Positions 1 to 19,945 of a stretch of DNA of 64,000 bases are shown here, one piece after another. The stretch lies in contig CM069770.1 in assembly GCA_036169595.1 (NCBI GenBank), forward strand, positions 252,501 through 316,500. The letters are read 5' to 3'. Both the position numbers and the translations under genes were made by a program. This stretch comes from Dictyostelium firmibasis (lineage: Eukaryota > Evosea > Eumycetozoa > Dictyosteliales > Dictyosteliaceae). Below the pieces are notes generated by a model. That model saw only the letters and a list, made by a program, of their open reading frames with translations. It made no database searches and had not been told where the DNA came from. Position 1 is the first letter of the stretch; every line of letters starts with the position of its first letter.

Positions 1-2
1 TA

Positions 3-1151
3 AATAATAATACGAATGCCTCACAAACAACTACAACAACTACATCATCTAATGCATCTAATACAAAGATTCAATTAAAGAATCCAGTATTTGGTAAATT
101 ATTAACTAGAAAAGATTCAGTTATGACAGCAAGAAGACATTTTATTTATGGATTTTCAGATCAACAAGTTGAAATCTATGACAATATTACAAAAATTTGG
201 AGAGCTGGTTCAAAGGTTCCAAAGAAATCTATTGAATATAGTAGCATCTATGATAACAATAGTACAATCTATAGATTTGGTGGTAAAGAGACACCAACAG
301 ATATATATGGATATAATGTTGATAGAGACGTTTGGGAACTTTGCAAAGTTAAAATTCCTTCGAAAAGAAATTCTCATTGTTCAGTTTTTGATGGAATTAG
401 ATACATTTATTTAATTGGTGGATCCGATAAAGATAGTAGTAAACTTTTGGAGAGATTTGATATTGAAACTCAACAATGGACTAGATTAGCATCGATGAAA
501 TTCGGTCGTAGCTATTTCAATGCATTCTATCATTCAACAAAGAAATCCATATACGTTTTGGATGGATATGTAAATAAGGATAAGAAATCATCGGTTGAAA
601 TCTATTCGATAGAAAAGAATCAATGGAGTGTTGTATGTGAAATAAATCAACCAAGATATCTTAGTGGTGTTTCTTTCGATGGTTCAAAATATATAAATAT
701 AATTGGTGGTGTCGATAGAGCAAACTCTCGTGATATTAAAACAATGGAAAGATTTGATACCTCCAATCATAAATGGGAGATTTTAAACAATGAACCAAAG
801 TCATTACTATCTCATACTTCAAGTTCTATGAATCTTATGGTAGTTCAATCACCACAACTAAAGAAAAATAATTCTTTTTCTTCAATCTCCTCTCATTCCT
901 CTCTAAATTCTTCATCATCAAATAATGGATCTCATAGTGGTGGTGATGGTTATGAAATTCCAACAGAAAAAATGCAATTCTTTAATACATCATTCTTTGA
1001 TGGTGAACAATTTATTTACTTTTATGGTATAAACATTGATGAACATGGTCCACTATTGTATAAATTTAGTATAAAAACAAAAAAATTTGAAAAGATTCCA
1101 ATCGAAAATACTCTAGATTTATTTAGTACTTTAATTTTTGTTTCAAAATAA
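3..1151 (+). CDS. Kelch-repeat protein, 5' end outside window
   Basis: The reading frame is open from base 3, so the Met at 123 is internal and the gene starts upstream of the window. The first visible residues are an Asn/Thr/Ser-rich linker, followed by about five kelch-type blades. Each blade has the usual pattern of an aromatic/hydrophobic strand, a Gly pair and a following Trp (for example around 261-330, 390-495, 540-625 and 680-785), and a last blade follows a Ser-rich insertion at about 880-950. Kelch repeats fold into a beta-propeller that binds protein partners; Dictyostelium has many, often after a B-box or other N-terminal domain that would lie upstream here. The specific partner is unknown. 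It ends 165 bp before the convergent methyltransferase gene, and the gap is mostly an ATT array. Confidence 0.8.
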   Translation, partial: NNNTNASQTTTTTTSSNASNTKIQLKNPVFGKLLTRKDSVMTARRHFIYGFSDQQVEIYDNITKIWRAGSKVPKKSIEYSSIYDNNSTIYRFGGKETPTDIYGYNVDRDVWELCKVKIPSKRNSHCSVFDGIRYIYLIGGSDKDSSKLLERFDIETQQWTRLASMKFGRSYFNAFYHSTKKSIYVLDGYVNKDKKSSVEIYSIEKNQWSVVCEINQPRYLSGVSFDGSKYINIIGGVDRANSRDIKTMERFDTSNHKWEILNNEPKSLLSHTSSSMNLMVVQSPQLKKNNSFSSISSHSSLNSSSSNNGSHSGGDGYEIPTEKMQFFNTSFFDGEQFIYFYGINIDEHGPLLYKFSIKTKKFEKIPIENTLDLFSTLIFVSK

Positions 1152-1197
1152 TGAATAAATAAATAAAAAATTTTAAAAAATTTAAATAATTATTTAA

Positions 1198-2177
<980 letters not shown>

Positions 2178-2869
2178 TTTTTTTTTTTTTATAAATCTCC
2201 TTAAATGATAAAAATAAAATATTAAAAAAAAAAAAAAAAAAAAAAAATGAAAAATCCAAAAAAACGAGTAATTCTTTAAAAAAAAAATAAAAAAAAATAA
2301 AAAGCTCCATTCATAATTTATGAAAATCACCAAATAGTTGGTTCTATTTGTTTTTAAGTAATCATATAACTAAAAATTACCTTAAGAATAATTTTTTTTT
2401 TTTTTATTAAGAAATAATATTGTCACAATTTTTTCATGATACATATTTCTTTTTTTCTCAAAATGTTTTTTTTTTTTTAATTTATTGAGCAACACCAACA
2501 ATTTTTTTATTTTAATTTTATTTTATTTTTATTTTTATTTTTATTTTTAATTTTTATTTTTATTTTTTTGAAATTAATTTAATTTTCTAAATCCTTTTTT
2601 TTTTTTTTTTACTTAATATGTACAAAATAAAGCCAATAATAAAAAAAAAAAAAACTAAAAATGAAAAGAAAAACTAAAAAAAGCCAACAATGAAAAAAAA
2701 GAAAAAACAGTTTTTTATTATAAAAAATCAATAGTGCTTTCTATTTTTTTCAAAAGAAAAAACTTTTTATTATGTTCTTTTAACAAATCAAAAAAAAAAA
2801 AAAAAAATTTTGGATTGTTTAATAAATTTTTATTAATTTTTGGTTAAAATTGTTTTTAGTTAAAGTTTT

Positions 2870-2901
<32 letters not shown>

Positions 2902-3182
2902 AATAAAATAAAATTATTTTTATAAAAACTAAAAAAAAGTTTATAGATTTTAAAAAAAAAATATTAATAAAAAATAAATTTAAATTTCAAGTAAAATTAA
3001 TGAATAGATCTCTTTTAATTTTTTTATTTTTTTTTCTTATTTTCATATGAAAATGAAAGTATAAATAGTTTTTTAAACAGGATCGTATTTTTTTTTATTT
3101 TATTTTATTTACAATAACAAGTAATAATATATTTATTGTAGTATCATAAATAATAAATAAATTAATAAAATAAAAAATTAAT
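2178..3182. other. Intergenic, divergent promoter region
   Basis: About 1 kb of almost pure A/T with many homopolymer runs separates two divergent genes (methyltransferase leftward, GH9 rightward). I see no coding potential. A TATA-like stretch followed by poly(T) near 3058-3105, about 80-120 bp before the GH9 start, is a plausible core promoter. Confidence 0.5.
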
Positions 3183-3274
3183 ATGAGAATTTTAAAAAGT
3201 ATTTTGCCATTTTTTTTGGCAATCGGTTTAGCTTCTAATATCTATGCGGCTGGTAAGTATTATTATTAATAATA

Positions 3275-3317
<43 letters not shown>

Positions 3318-4655
3318 TCTAATTATTTAATAAAAAAAAAAAAAAATTGTTACAATTAAGATCAAGATTATTGTTCATTACTTGAAAATGCATTAATGTT
3401 TTATAAAATGAATAGAGCTGGTCGTTTACCAGATAGTGATGTTCCATGGAGAGGTAACACTGCATTGAATGATGCAAGTCCCAATTCAGCCAAGGATGCA
3501 AATGGTGATGGTAATTTAAGTGGTGGTTATTTTGATGCTGGTGATGGTGTTAAATTTGGTTTACCAATGACCTTTTCAATGACAATGTTAGGTTGGGCAT
3601 TTAATGTTTATCAAGATAAAATCAGTGGTTGTAATATGACAGATTTATATCTAGATACAATTAAATATGGTACCGATTGGATTATTGCAGCTCATACAGC
3701 AGATAATGAATTTGCAGGACAAGTGGGTGATGGTAATCTTGACCATGCATATTGGGGTCCACCAGAGAATATGACAATGGATCGTCCAACTTTTATGCTA
3801 ACTACTGATGCACCAGGTACTGAAGTTGCAATGGAAGCTGCATCAGCATTAGCAGCAGCATCAATGGCATTCAATTCTTCAAATCCTACCTATGCTTCAA
3901 CATGTTTATCACATGCTAAAACTCTTCATAATTTCGGTTACACCTATCGTGGTGTCTACTCTGACTCTATTACAAATGCAAAGGACTTTTATAATTCATG
4001 GTCAGGTTATAAGGATGAACTTGTTTGGGGTAGTATTTGGTTATATAAAGCAACTGGAAATGAATCTTATTTAACAAATGCAGTTGCTGATTATGCATCT
4101 GGTGGTGTTGGTACTATGGCACAAGGTAACTCTCATGATTGGGATCTTAAAGCACCAGGTTGTTGTCTCTTATTATCTCAATTGGTTCCAAATTCTACTA
4201 CCTATCAAACTGATTTCAATGGTTGGTTAAATTATTGGTTACCAGGTGGAGGTATCACTTATACTCCAGGTGGTTTAGCATGGATTAGACAATGGGGTCC
4301 AGCTCGTTATGCTGCAACTGCTGCCTTCCTTGCCTCAATGGCTGGTACTGATAAAGGTACTGAGTTCACTAAAAAACAAATTGGATATATACTCGGTGAC
4401 AATCCAAAACAACAATCATTTGTCGTTGGTATTGGTCCAAATCATCCAATCAATCCACATCATCGTGCAGCTCATCATTCAACTACAAACGATATCAATA
4501 ATCCAGTAAATAATCTATACCTCTTAAAAGGTGCTTTAGTTGGTGGTCCTGGTTCAAATGATGAATATACTGATGATAGAACAAATTATATTTCAAATGA
4601 AGTTGCCACTGATTACAACGCTGGTTTCGTTGGTGCTCTTGCATCATTATGTTAA
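3183..4655 (+). CDS. Secreted GH9 endoglucanase (cellulase)
   Basis: Two exons, 3183-3252 and 3361-4655, give 454 residues. Exon 1 encodes a classic signal peptide (basic start, Leu/Phe core, ending SNIYAAG). Exon 2 is a complete glycoside hydrolase family 9 catalytic domain: YFDAGDGVKFGLP carries the nucleophile-activating aspartates (D82 and D85), HHRAAHHS is the conserved His motif, and the C-terminal YTDDRTNY...NEVATDYNAGF segment carries the acid Glu at about 437. The protein stops right after the catalytic domain. The well-known Dictyostelium spore-germination cellulase CelA has an additional Thr/Pro linker and cellulose-binding domain, which are absent here, so this is a separate, single-domain enzyme. 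Likely substrates are cellulose of spore and stalk walls or of ingested matter. Confidence 0.93.
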
Positions 4656-4698
4656 TTCAACATTAATATAGTTTTTTTTATTTTGAACTAGTCAATTT

Positions 4699-4834
<136 letters not shown>

Positions 4835-5124
4835 TCTCAGTTTTCGTTTATACTAATATAGAAATGATCTTAGATTATATAAATAAACTAATAAAAAAAA
4901 AACAATAAAAATATTAACTGGGGAATGAAATCTTTGTTTTAATTTTAATTAAAGTTTATCTTTTTATATTTACAAATAGTTCTTTTTTTTTTTTTTTTTA
5001 AGGGTACTTTTTTTTAAAAAATTATTCAAATTGAACAAAAAAAAAGAAAATATATTACGCGTGTATCCCTGTAATCTGATATTCATTCTATATTATTTTA
5101 AAATGGATAATAATTGAAAGGTTT

Positions 5125-5588
5125 CTAAATATTCTTTTCTTCTTTTTCCATATCCATTGTATCTTTAATTTTTGGTGTTGGTCCACAAGGGCTAATCATT
5201 TTCTATTGAGAAAAAAAAAAAAAAAACCTTTTTTGTTAATAAATTTGTAAATAAAAAAATAAAAACAATGGGTATACAAGTATTGTTCAAAATACATACA
5301 GTTAAAGTATTATATCTAACACGACCAACTGATTCATTTTCAGCAATAGAAAATAAAGATAAAAATGAAGAATGTCCAATAAAAGAAGAAAGTGAGTCTC
5401 TGTGCTGATTCGTTAACCATTCACTAAATAATAATTATAAAATAATAAAATAAAAATTAATATAAATTATAGTATAATGGTAGTTGAGGGTCATATACAT
5501 ACTGTTTTGATATATCTGCATGACCAGTTCCAACATATCTCATTTGGAGATGCTCTAATTGACTGTTTAATGATTCTCTTTCTGACAT
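5125..5588 (-). CDS. sf3b5: Splicing factor 3b subunit 5 (SF3B5/SF3b10)
   Basis: Three short exons, 5588-5503, 5423-5300 and 5202-5125, join in frame to a 95-residue protein. Exon 1 gives MSERESLNSQLEHLQ and YVGTGHADISK, exon 2 gives EWLTNQHRDS and IAENESVGRVR, and exon 3 gives KMISPCGPTP. This matches SF3B5 end to end (human protein 86 residues: SQLEHLQ..YIGTGHADT..EWLVNQHRDS..AIAENES..CGPP). SF3B5 is the small subunit of the SF3b complex in U2 snRNP, where it contacts SF3B1 and helps recognise the branch site. All three introns boundaries are GT/AG with donors GTATGT. No single exon is longer than 125 bp, so a simple open-frame scan does not show this gene. Confidence 0.95.
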
Positions 5589-5989
5589 TGTTATGTTTAA
5601 TATTTTTCAGAAATGAAAATTAAAAAAAAAAATTTTTTATTTTTTTTTTTTTTTTTTTTTTTTTTTTCTTTTTTTTTTTTTAATTTTTATTTACACGACA
5701 TTATTAACAACAATATAGCCTCATCCTCTTTCAATTCCAAAGAATTCAAATGATTTTACTTTGAAATTTTAAAGGGTTGAAAATTTTGATTGAATTTAAG
5801 GTTCAACCACCTGGTGTTGACATATGTTCTTTTAATATTTGTGGAAGTTTTTAATATATTTACACAAATAGTAAATAAAATATATCTGAAAATAAATAAT
5901 AATATGGCATTTAATTATTTCATAATTTAATAAATATGTTTTTGTTTTTATTATTATTAATAATAAAAACAATATTGTCAGTATTATTA
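5589..5989. other. Intergenic stretch with no recognisable gene
   Basis: About 400 bp lie upstream of sf3b5 and downstream of the carrier gene. A poly(T) run at about 5640-5680 is followed by a less AT-biased part (5690-5870) in which I see no frame, tRNA arm or known ncRNA motif. Confidence 0.4.
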
Positions 5990-6897
5990 CTATTTTTTTT
6001 CTCCGGAAAGTACTTTTTTAAATTGTTCCCAAAATACTAAAGTTAAAATGGTATGAGGACCTAATCTTAAATAATGTGCCCAAAATCCTTTGTAAACTGC
6101 ACCAAAACCTTCTTTTTTAACAGTTTTATAAACACAATCCATTAAACCTTTATAAATTTCACCATGTGAATTACCTTTACCTTGGAAATATAATCTTGTT
6201 CTTGCTACATCAAATGGATTCATACCAAAAGTGACAATAAATCCTGCTACCATACTCGATCTTTTTTATTTATTCTTTAATAATTAGTAATAATAATTTA
6301 AAATTAAGATTAATAATAAAAAAATACATACAAAATATAAGCGTAAATACCATCATCAACGAAATTTAAAACTAAATTTTTACATGAACCATAAGTTGAT
6401 AATTGAATAGAAGAACCAACGGCAGTTCTTTGAGCCGATGTTAACATACCTCTAGTTAAACCTTTTAAACCTTCTTTTTGTATAATTTGTTTAAAGGCTG
6501 CAAAAGATGATGAATAGCCAACAAATTGTGGATCATTTTTATACATATTGGCCGCTTGCATTCTAACTTTAACCAAATCGAATGGACTTCCTGCTGCTGC
6601 TCCAATGGCACCTGCTGCTGCTCCCGATAATAAATTCTTTAAGAAAAAGTAATCTTGATTTGGATGTGCTCCTAGTGCATTTGATATTACATCAAAACTA
6701 CCCAATCTAATACCTTGCATCGTTGCTTGTGAAAAATAGGCTGGAATTAATCCACTCTGTAGTCCTCTTAAACCTTCTGTCCTATAAATCTGTTTAAATG
6801 CATCCCACACTCCACTATATATTCTTTGTGATAATTGTAATTCACCTTGTAATTGCAATCTTGTCTTTACTAATTCAATTGGGTTTGTAACTTTTTT

Positions 6898-6932
<35 letters not shown>

Positions 6933-7110
6933 AAAAAAAAAAAAAAAAAAAAAAATTTATATCTTGATTGAAAAAAAAAATAAAAAGAAATAAAAAAAGA
7001 AACTCACATGTAGTAGCACATATTGATGCCAAACTTCCACTAATAAACCCAATAGCTACATTATTGTTTTTTTTATGAATATTTTTATTACTATTATTAT
7101 TTTCACTCAT
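5990..7110 (-). CDS. Mitochondrial carrier family protein (SLC25A34/35-like)
   Basis: Three exons, 7110-7008, 6890-6332 and 6260-5990, give 310 residues, the usual carrier length. All three repeats carry the carrier signature: FTNPIELVKTRLQLQGE, SPFDLVKVRMQ and NPFDVARTRLYFQGKG, each followed by the acidic-Gly helix motif (EGLRGLQSG, EGLKGLTRG, EGFGAVYKG). The first splice junction restores the Phe of FTNP exactly as in SLC25A34/35. The N-terminus is Asn/Lys rich. Carriers of this branch sit in the mitochondrial inner membrane and are related to the yeast oxaloacetate carrier OAC1; the transported compound is inferred only. The intron between exons 1 and 2 is almost pure poly(A) on the plus strand. 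Confidence 0.88.
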
Positions 7111-7502
7111 AATTATTATTTATTATCACACTATTGATTAATTATGTATCGTTTCTGAAAATTACAAAAATTAATTTAAATTTTTTTCATGACAAAAAAA
7201 AAAAAAAATAAAAAAAAAAAAATAAAAAAAAAAAAGATTTTTTAAAAAAAATAAATAAAAAAATAAAAAATAAAAAAACAAAATAACAAAAAAAATAAAA
7301 AATAAAATATAACCAATTGATTGTTATTTCCTTTTTTATTTTACCTGGCGAGAGAAAAAAAAAAAAAAATAAAAAAAAATAAAATATAAAAAAAAATAAA
7401 AAATAAAAAAGTAAAAAAATTTATTTTTTTAAAAAATTAATATTCAACACTCGGGTTAATTTATTTTTAGATTAATCCCAAGAAAAGCTACATATCGTCT
7501 TT
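7111..7502. other. Divergent promoter region
   Basis: About 390 bp of A/T homopolymer-rich DNA lie between the carrier gene (leftward) and the Asn-tract protein gene (rightward). Only poly(A) runs broken by T are visible. Confidence 0.4.
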
Positions 7503-9953
<2,451 letters not shown>

Positions 9954-10099
9954 AATAAAAATAAAATGAAAAACTGATTATAAAAATATTAATTGTATAT
10001 ATAATATATATTTATATATTAAATTTTGATTATTTTTTTTTTTATTTTATTTTTTAATTTTTTTTTTTTTTTTTTTATTTATTTATTTTTTTTTTTTTT

Positions 10100-12599
<2,500 letters not shown>

Positions 12600-12693
12600 T
12601 TTTTAAATTGTATTTTATTTATTAAATTAGAATTGAATTTAATAAAATAAATAATATTTTTTTATAATACAAAGAGAATAAAATTAATTTTTT

Positions 12694-12736
<43 letters not shown>

Positions 12737-13147
12737 TTTTAATTATTTTTGAATTTTTTTTTTTTTTTTTTTTTTATGTAAACGAACGAGAGAAAAAAAA
12801 GATGAGAAAAAAAGATGAGAAAAAAAATGAAATAATAAAAAATAAAAAATTAAAAAAAAAACAAAAAAAAAAAATATAAAAATAAAAAAATAAAAATGAA
12901 TATGTTCTATTAAATATTTAAAAACAAAAAAAATAAAAAAAAATAAAAATTATATTAAAAAAAAAAAAAAAAAACTACAAATAATTTAAAAAAACTATAT
13001 TAAATGAAACAAAAAAAATCTGACATAAAAAACACGCACCACCCTTCTTTTTTTTTTTTTCATTCCAAAATTTAAATTTTTTTTTTTTTTTTTTTTTTTT
13101 TAATTTCATTTTTATTTTAATTAAAATAATAAAATTTTTTACTAGAG
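12600..13147. other. Divergent promoter region
   Basis: About 550 bp lie between nmd3 (leftward) and the 13148 gene (rightward). It is made of poly(A)/poly(T) blocks with a short repeated GATGAGAAAAAAA motif near 12800-12825. No coding potential is seen. Confidence 0.4.
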
Positions 13148-13325
13148 ATGATAACATCACTAAATAGAATTAAAACAATTAACACAAATACTATTAGATT
13201 ACAAGGTATTTGTAATATAAGAGAATATTCATCACATAATTTTAAAAAATTTACACAAGAAAAAGAACAAAGAAAATTTTATGAAGAAGAGTTTGAAAAA
13301 CAAAAATATAAACAATATCATTATC

Positions 13326-13372
<47 letters not shown>

Positions 13373-13987
13373 AAACAACAAGAGGAGAGAGTAAATGAAT
13401 CACAAAATAAACACTATAAAGAATATCAAGAGGAATTTGATTTTCAAAAAATAGTTGATACAAAATCATTCCTCAAAATATTTTTCAAATTACTCTCTTT
13501 AACGATAGTCACAGTGATAAAAAATATGTTGCCCGTATTTCATTACAAAGAGTTTCGTCAATTCACAACTTTGATTTTAGAAAAAAATAAAACAATAATT
13601 CAAAAGGCTGCCGAAATTCCCGATTTTAATGTTTACAAACCAAAAATTTTAAATGTTACACACTCATTTATTGGCAATGCAGAACAAGTTTTTATAGTAT
13701 CAGAATTACCAACACATCCTAAACATTTAGTTGATTTAACCGTTGTCGCAGTTGGAAATACTTACCACCAAATTATTCAAAAGAAATTCCCTTGGAATTT
13801 ATTTGGTAGTCCCACTAAAACAGTCAAATGTGTCCAACCAATTTCAGTGACCCTTTTCATCGACAACAACGACGGTAATGAAAAGACAAAGATACCTCTA
13901 TTTGATTCTGAAATAATTGAAGATGACGTATTGGAAAAACATCAAACGATTACTTTGGACCCAAAAGATTATCATGAAGTCAAATAA
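13148..13987 (+). CDS. Probable mitochondrial protein, unknown family
   Basis: A single exon encodes 279 residues. The first ~28 residues hold Arg and Lys but no acidic residue (MITSLNRIKTIN...RLQGICNIREYSS), the pattern of a mitochondrial targeting presequence with a likely cut near the RE-Y-S-S site. A Lys/Glu-rich helix and a Gln tract (residues about 59-79) follow, then a possible hydrophobic segment (FFKLLSLTIVTVIKNMLPVF) and a beta-rich C-terminal half. I do not recognise the C-terminal domain. The hydrophobic segment might anchor it to the inner membrane; this is inference from composition. Confidence 0.7.
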
Positions 13988-14126
13988 AGCAATAATTTTT
14001 CTAAAACTCATATTTTTTTTTTTAAAAAATTCTTAAAACAAAAATTCTTAAATAAACAACTAGTTTTTTTTTTTTTTTTTTTTTCGATTTTTTTAAAAAG
14101 TTTTTATTATCTATTTATCCATCAAT

Positions 14127-14795
14127 TTATTGAGTTTTAGTGTAGACACCATTACCGTGACCTTTGATGACTTGTTTGATGAGACCTTTTGATAATAATT
14201 CCTGTAATAAAGAAATAATTTTAATATAAGGAAATTTGTTTTTATTATTATTTTTTTTTACTTACTCTGATGGCTTTACGGGCTAAGGAACCATTGCACT
14301 TCATTCTTTCAGAAACAACAGCGGTAGTGATAACTTTGGCAGTTGGCATTTCTTTTAAGAGTTTGGCGTAGGTTTCTTTATCGAAGAGAATAGCATTGTT
14401 TAACTTTTCTCTTGATCTACCTTTAGACCATTTCTATAATTGTGTTTGTATTAATATCATTTTAAGTGTATTTTGTGTTGGTTGTTTTTACATACCTTTC
14501 TACCGGCACCACCGGAACTACCTTTGCTGGCAGCTTTGGATGCTTGAATTTGTTTGGATTTACCTCCAGCGGCTTTTGGTGGCTATTTAAAATAATATAT
14601 TAATAATCTAATCAAATATACAGATTGATTGGTGATGATTGATTGATGAAGAGGATGAAGGATAGATGTTCTTTGCTATATGAAATTTTATTTTTATATT
14701 TCTTTCAAATTCATCCTCAATCTTCAATGGTAAAATTAAGTGTGGCAATTTAATATTGATCTGTCATGTAAACGTATAAAGTCTCAACATACCAT
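14127..14795 (-). CDS. rps25: Ribosomal protein eS25
   Basis: Four exons give 110 residues: 14795-14793, 14582-14496, 14433-14266 and 14201-14127. Exon 1 carries the start codon only. The joined protein begins [12 protein letters not shown], continues with a Lys-rich tail and [21 protein letters not shown], and then the winged-helix core [33 protein letters not shown] and the C-terminal YTKTQ. This matches eS25 over its whole length. eS25 sits on the head of the 40S subunit and is needed for IRES-type initiation. All junctions are GT/AG, keep the frame, and lie between codons. Confidence 0.95.
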
Positions 14796-15767
14796 TTTGT
14801 ATTATCTGTATCGAAAAAGGGGTTTGAATAAAAAAAAAAAAATTTTGTGAAGTATTGCCTGATTTTTTTTTTTTTCGAAATTTTTTTTTTTTTTTTATTT
14901 TTTTTTTACATTTTTGAAAATACGTTTCTATTTCACATATAAAATTTTTTTGTTTTTATTTTTTTATTATTTTTGTATATTTTTTTTTTCAATGACAATT
15001 AATGTAAAAATCAACTAATAAAATAATTAATTATTTGTTTTTTTATTTTATGAATTCATTATGTATTTATTATTTTATTTATTTGTTTTTTATTTTTTTT
15101 ATTTTTTAATTATTTTTTATATTTTAAAAAAAAAAAAAAAAGACATGGTAACGATATTGAAAATTTGGCATAGGTTTTTTTTTTTTTTTTTTTTTGCCAA
15201 ACTTATTTTTTTATTTTTTTTTTTTATTTACATTTTATATTATTTTTATTTTCCATTAATTATTTTATTTATTTATTTATTGTTGTAAATAATAAGTAAA
15301 AATTATAAAATATTGCATATTATTCTAAAACAATAATTAATTACATTTTTTTTTTGGTATCAAAAAAAAAAAAAAAAAAAAAAAAAAAGGAAATAAATAA
15401 ATTTATTTATTTGTTTTAATCCATTTTAAAATTTAATTAAAATAAATAAATAAATTTAAGAATTTAGTCGAATATTATTCCGTCGTTATGGACTGTTGAA
15501 AAAATAAAAAAAAAAAAAATAAAAACAATAACATTGTGAACATGCAACATAATGGTGAAAATTATTTTAATTTTTTTTATTTTTTATTTTTTTTTTATTT
15601 TTTTTTTAAATTACCACCAAAACCCAATTTTTTTTTTTGTAATTTTTCTTAAATTAAAAAAAAAAAAACTGTAAAAATTAAAATATTTTAAACACAAAAA
15701 AATAAAAAATAAAAAAATAAAATAATTAAAAATTTAAAATATCGGACATAAAATACAGAAGGAAAGA

Positions 15768-15805
<38 letters not shown>

Positions 15806-15835
15806 AGAAAATATAAATAAATAAAATAAATTAAA
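14796..15835. other. Intergenic, divergent promoter region
   Basis: About 1 kb lies between rps25 (leftward) and the GDPD gene (rightward). It consists of A/T homopolymers. A frame at 15061-15288 is only low-complexity Phe/Tyr/Leu text. Nothing else is recognisable. Confidence 0.45.
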
Positions 15836-17275
15836 ATGAAAGATAATAAAATCAAATTAATTATTTATTTTTTTATAGCTTTATCGAGTGTATATATTTA
15901 TTATATGAACCAACAATTGAGTAAACAAAATATATTAAAGGAAGTAATCTATGAAAAATATCAAAACAAACAAATGATTATTAATGGTGAGGATAAACCA
16001 TTAATTTTAGCTCATCGTGGTTCAAGATATTTATTACCAGAAAATACAATTTTAGCATTTAAAACTGCTTTGGATATTGGTGCTGATGTTATAGAGGTAA
16101 ATAAATTATAATTTTAATTTTCAATTTAAATCAATTTTTTTTTTTTTTTTTTAGTATAAAAAAATAAAAAAAAAAATAAAAAAAAAATCAAAAAAAAAAG
16201 AAAATAATAAAAAATAATAATGATAAAATTACTATATTTGGGAAATTAATTTTTTTTTTTTTTTATATTTTTTTTTATTATTTTTTAATTTTTATTTTTT
16301 TTTTAGACAGATGTTAGAAAAACGATTGATGGAGAATTAGTAATTTTTCATGATAAATCAGTTGAAAGAACAACCGATGGTAAAGGTGATGTTGAAGAAT
16401 TAACATTGAAACAATTGAAATCATTGGATGCAGGATATAAATTTACACCAGATAATGGTACCACATTCCCATATCGTGGAAAAGGAGTTAAAGTAGCAAC
16501 GGTGAGGGAAATGTTTGAAAGTTTGGATGCCAACACACAATTTAACATTGAGATCAAAGAGGACGATTTAGAGGTAGCAGAAAAACTTTGGAAAGAGATT
16601 GAACATCAAATGGAAACAACAACAAGAAAACCAAGATCAATTTTAATTGGATCTAGATATTGTTCACCAACCGCTCACCTTCGTACATTAGCCAAACTCT
16701 ATCAAACTCGTAATAACATTGCACAACTACCTATTAGCACATCAGCTTGTGAAAAGGATGTAACGAAATTCGTTATCTTGAATCAATTGTTTTTAGGACC
16801 AATTTACTTTTCACTTTATCCAATCACCTCTTATGAATGTTTTCAAGTACCAGTTCAATCGGGTCCAATTCATTTGGATACTTTGACATTTATCGATACT
16901 GCTCACCATTTCGGTAAACATGTTCACTTTTGGGTGGTAAACTTTAAGGATGAAATCGATCATCTCTTAACTCTTCCAGTGGATGGTATTATCTCTGATA
17001 GATCGGATCGTGTCGTTGAAGAGTTCAAAGATCATAATATTAAATCAAAACAATTCCAAATTCCAAAACCTTTACCTTCAAACTCAACCGGTACCTACTT
17101 TTTACCACAATTCGATATCGACGAAAATCATACTTGTGTCACTATTACTTGTCTCCTCATGCAACGTATTCATCAAATTGTAATCTCTTTGATTTTCTCC
17201 TTTTTAGTCTTAAAGATTGTAAACTTTAGAAATAACAGACAAGCTTTAAATCAAACTTTAAAAAAGAAAAATTAA
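15836..17275 (+). CDS. Membrane-anchored glycerophosphodiester phosphodiesterase
   Basis: Two exons, 15836-16096 and 16307-17275, give 409 residues. The exon junction falls inside the catalytic core and restores VIETDVRKTIDG. All GDPD hallmarks are present: AHRG with H60, the metal pair E87/D89 and the second catalytic His H102 in VIFHDKSVERTTDG, with a later HFWVVN strand and a DGIISDRSD end. The N-terminus has one hydrophobic segment (residues 8-23) and the C-terminus a second (IHQIVISLIFSFLVLKIVNF), so the enzyme is probably anchored with its barrel in the lumen or outside. The family cleaves glycerophosphodiesters or lysophospholipids to glycerol-3-phosphate or lysophosphatidate plus an alcohol. 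The architecture is closest to the GDE1/GDPD1-type membrane enzymes. Confidence 0.9.
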
Positions 17276-17470
17276 ATTATAATGATACTTTTTTTTTTTT
17301 TTTTCCCCAACTTCTTTTTTTTTTTTTTTAGTATAAAATAAAAAAATTAAAATAAAAAATGAATAAAATAAATTATTTAATTAGTTTTATAATAATCTTT
17401 TTTTTTCTTTTTTTTCTCTAAATTATTTTTATTTCTTTTAATATTGGTTTTTTTTTTCTTTTTGGAACTA

Positions 17471-19945
<2,475 letters not shown>

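Noticed and set aside
2178-2333. N-terminal extension of the methyltransferase rich in Phe
   Set aside because: It is a translation of a poly(T) run upstream of a good start codon at 2177 and matches nothing in the family.
3183-4655. Identity with the spore germination cellulase CelA
   Set aside because: The linker and C-terminal cellulose-binding domain of CelA are absent; the gene ends at the catalytic domain, so only the family is named.
5805-5830. GGTTCAACC motif that resembles a tRNA T-arm
   Set aside because: No acceptor stem, D-arm or anticodon arm can be folded around it at the right distance.
15061-15288. Plus-strand Phe/Tyr/Leu-rich frame that looks like a membrane protein
   Set aside because: Low-complexity translation of T-rich intergenic DNA, without splice or family support.
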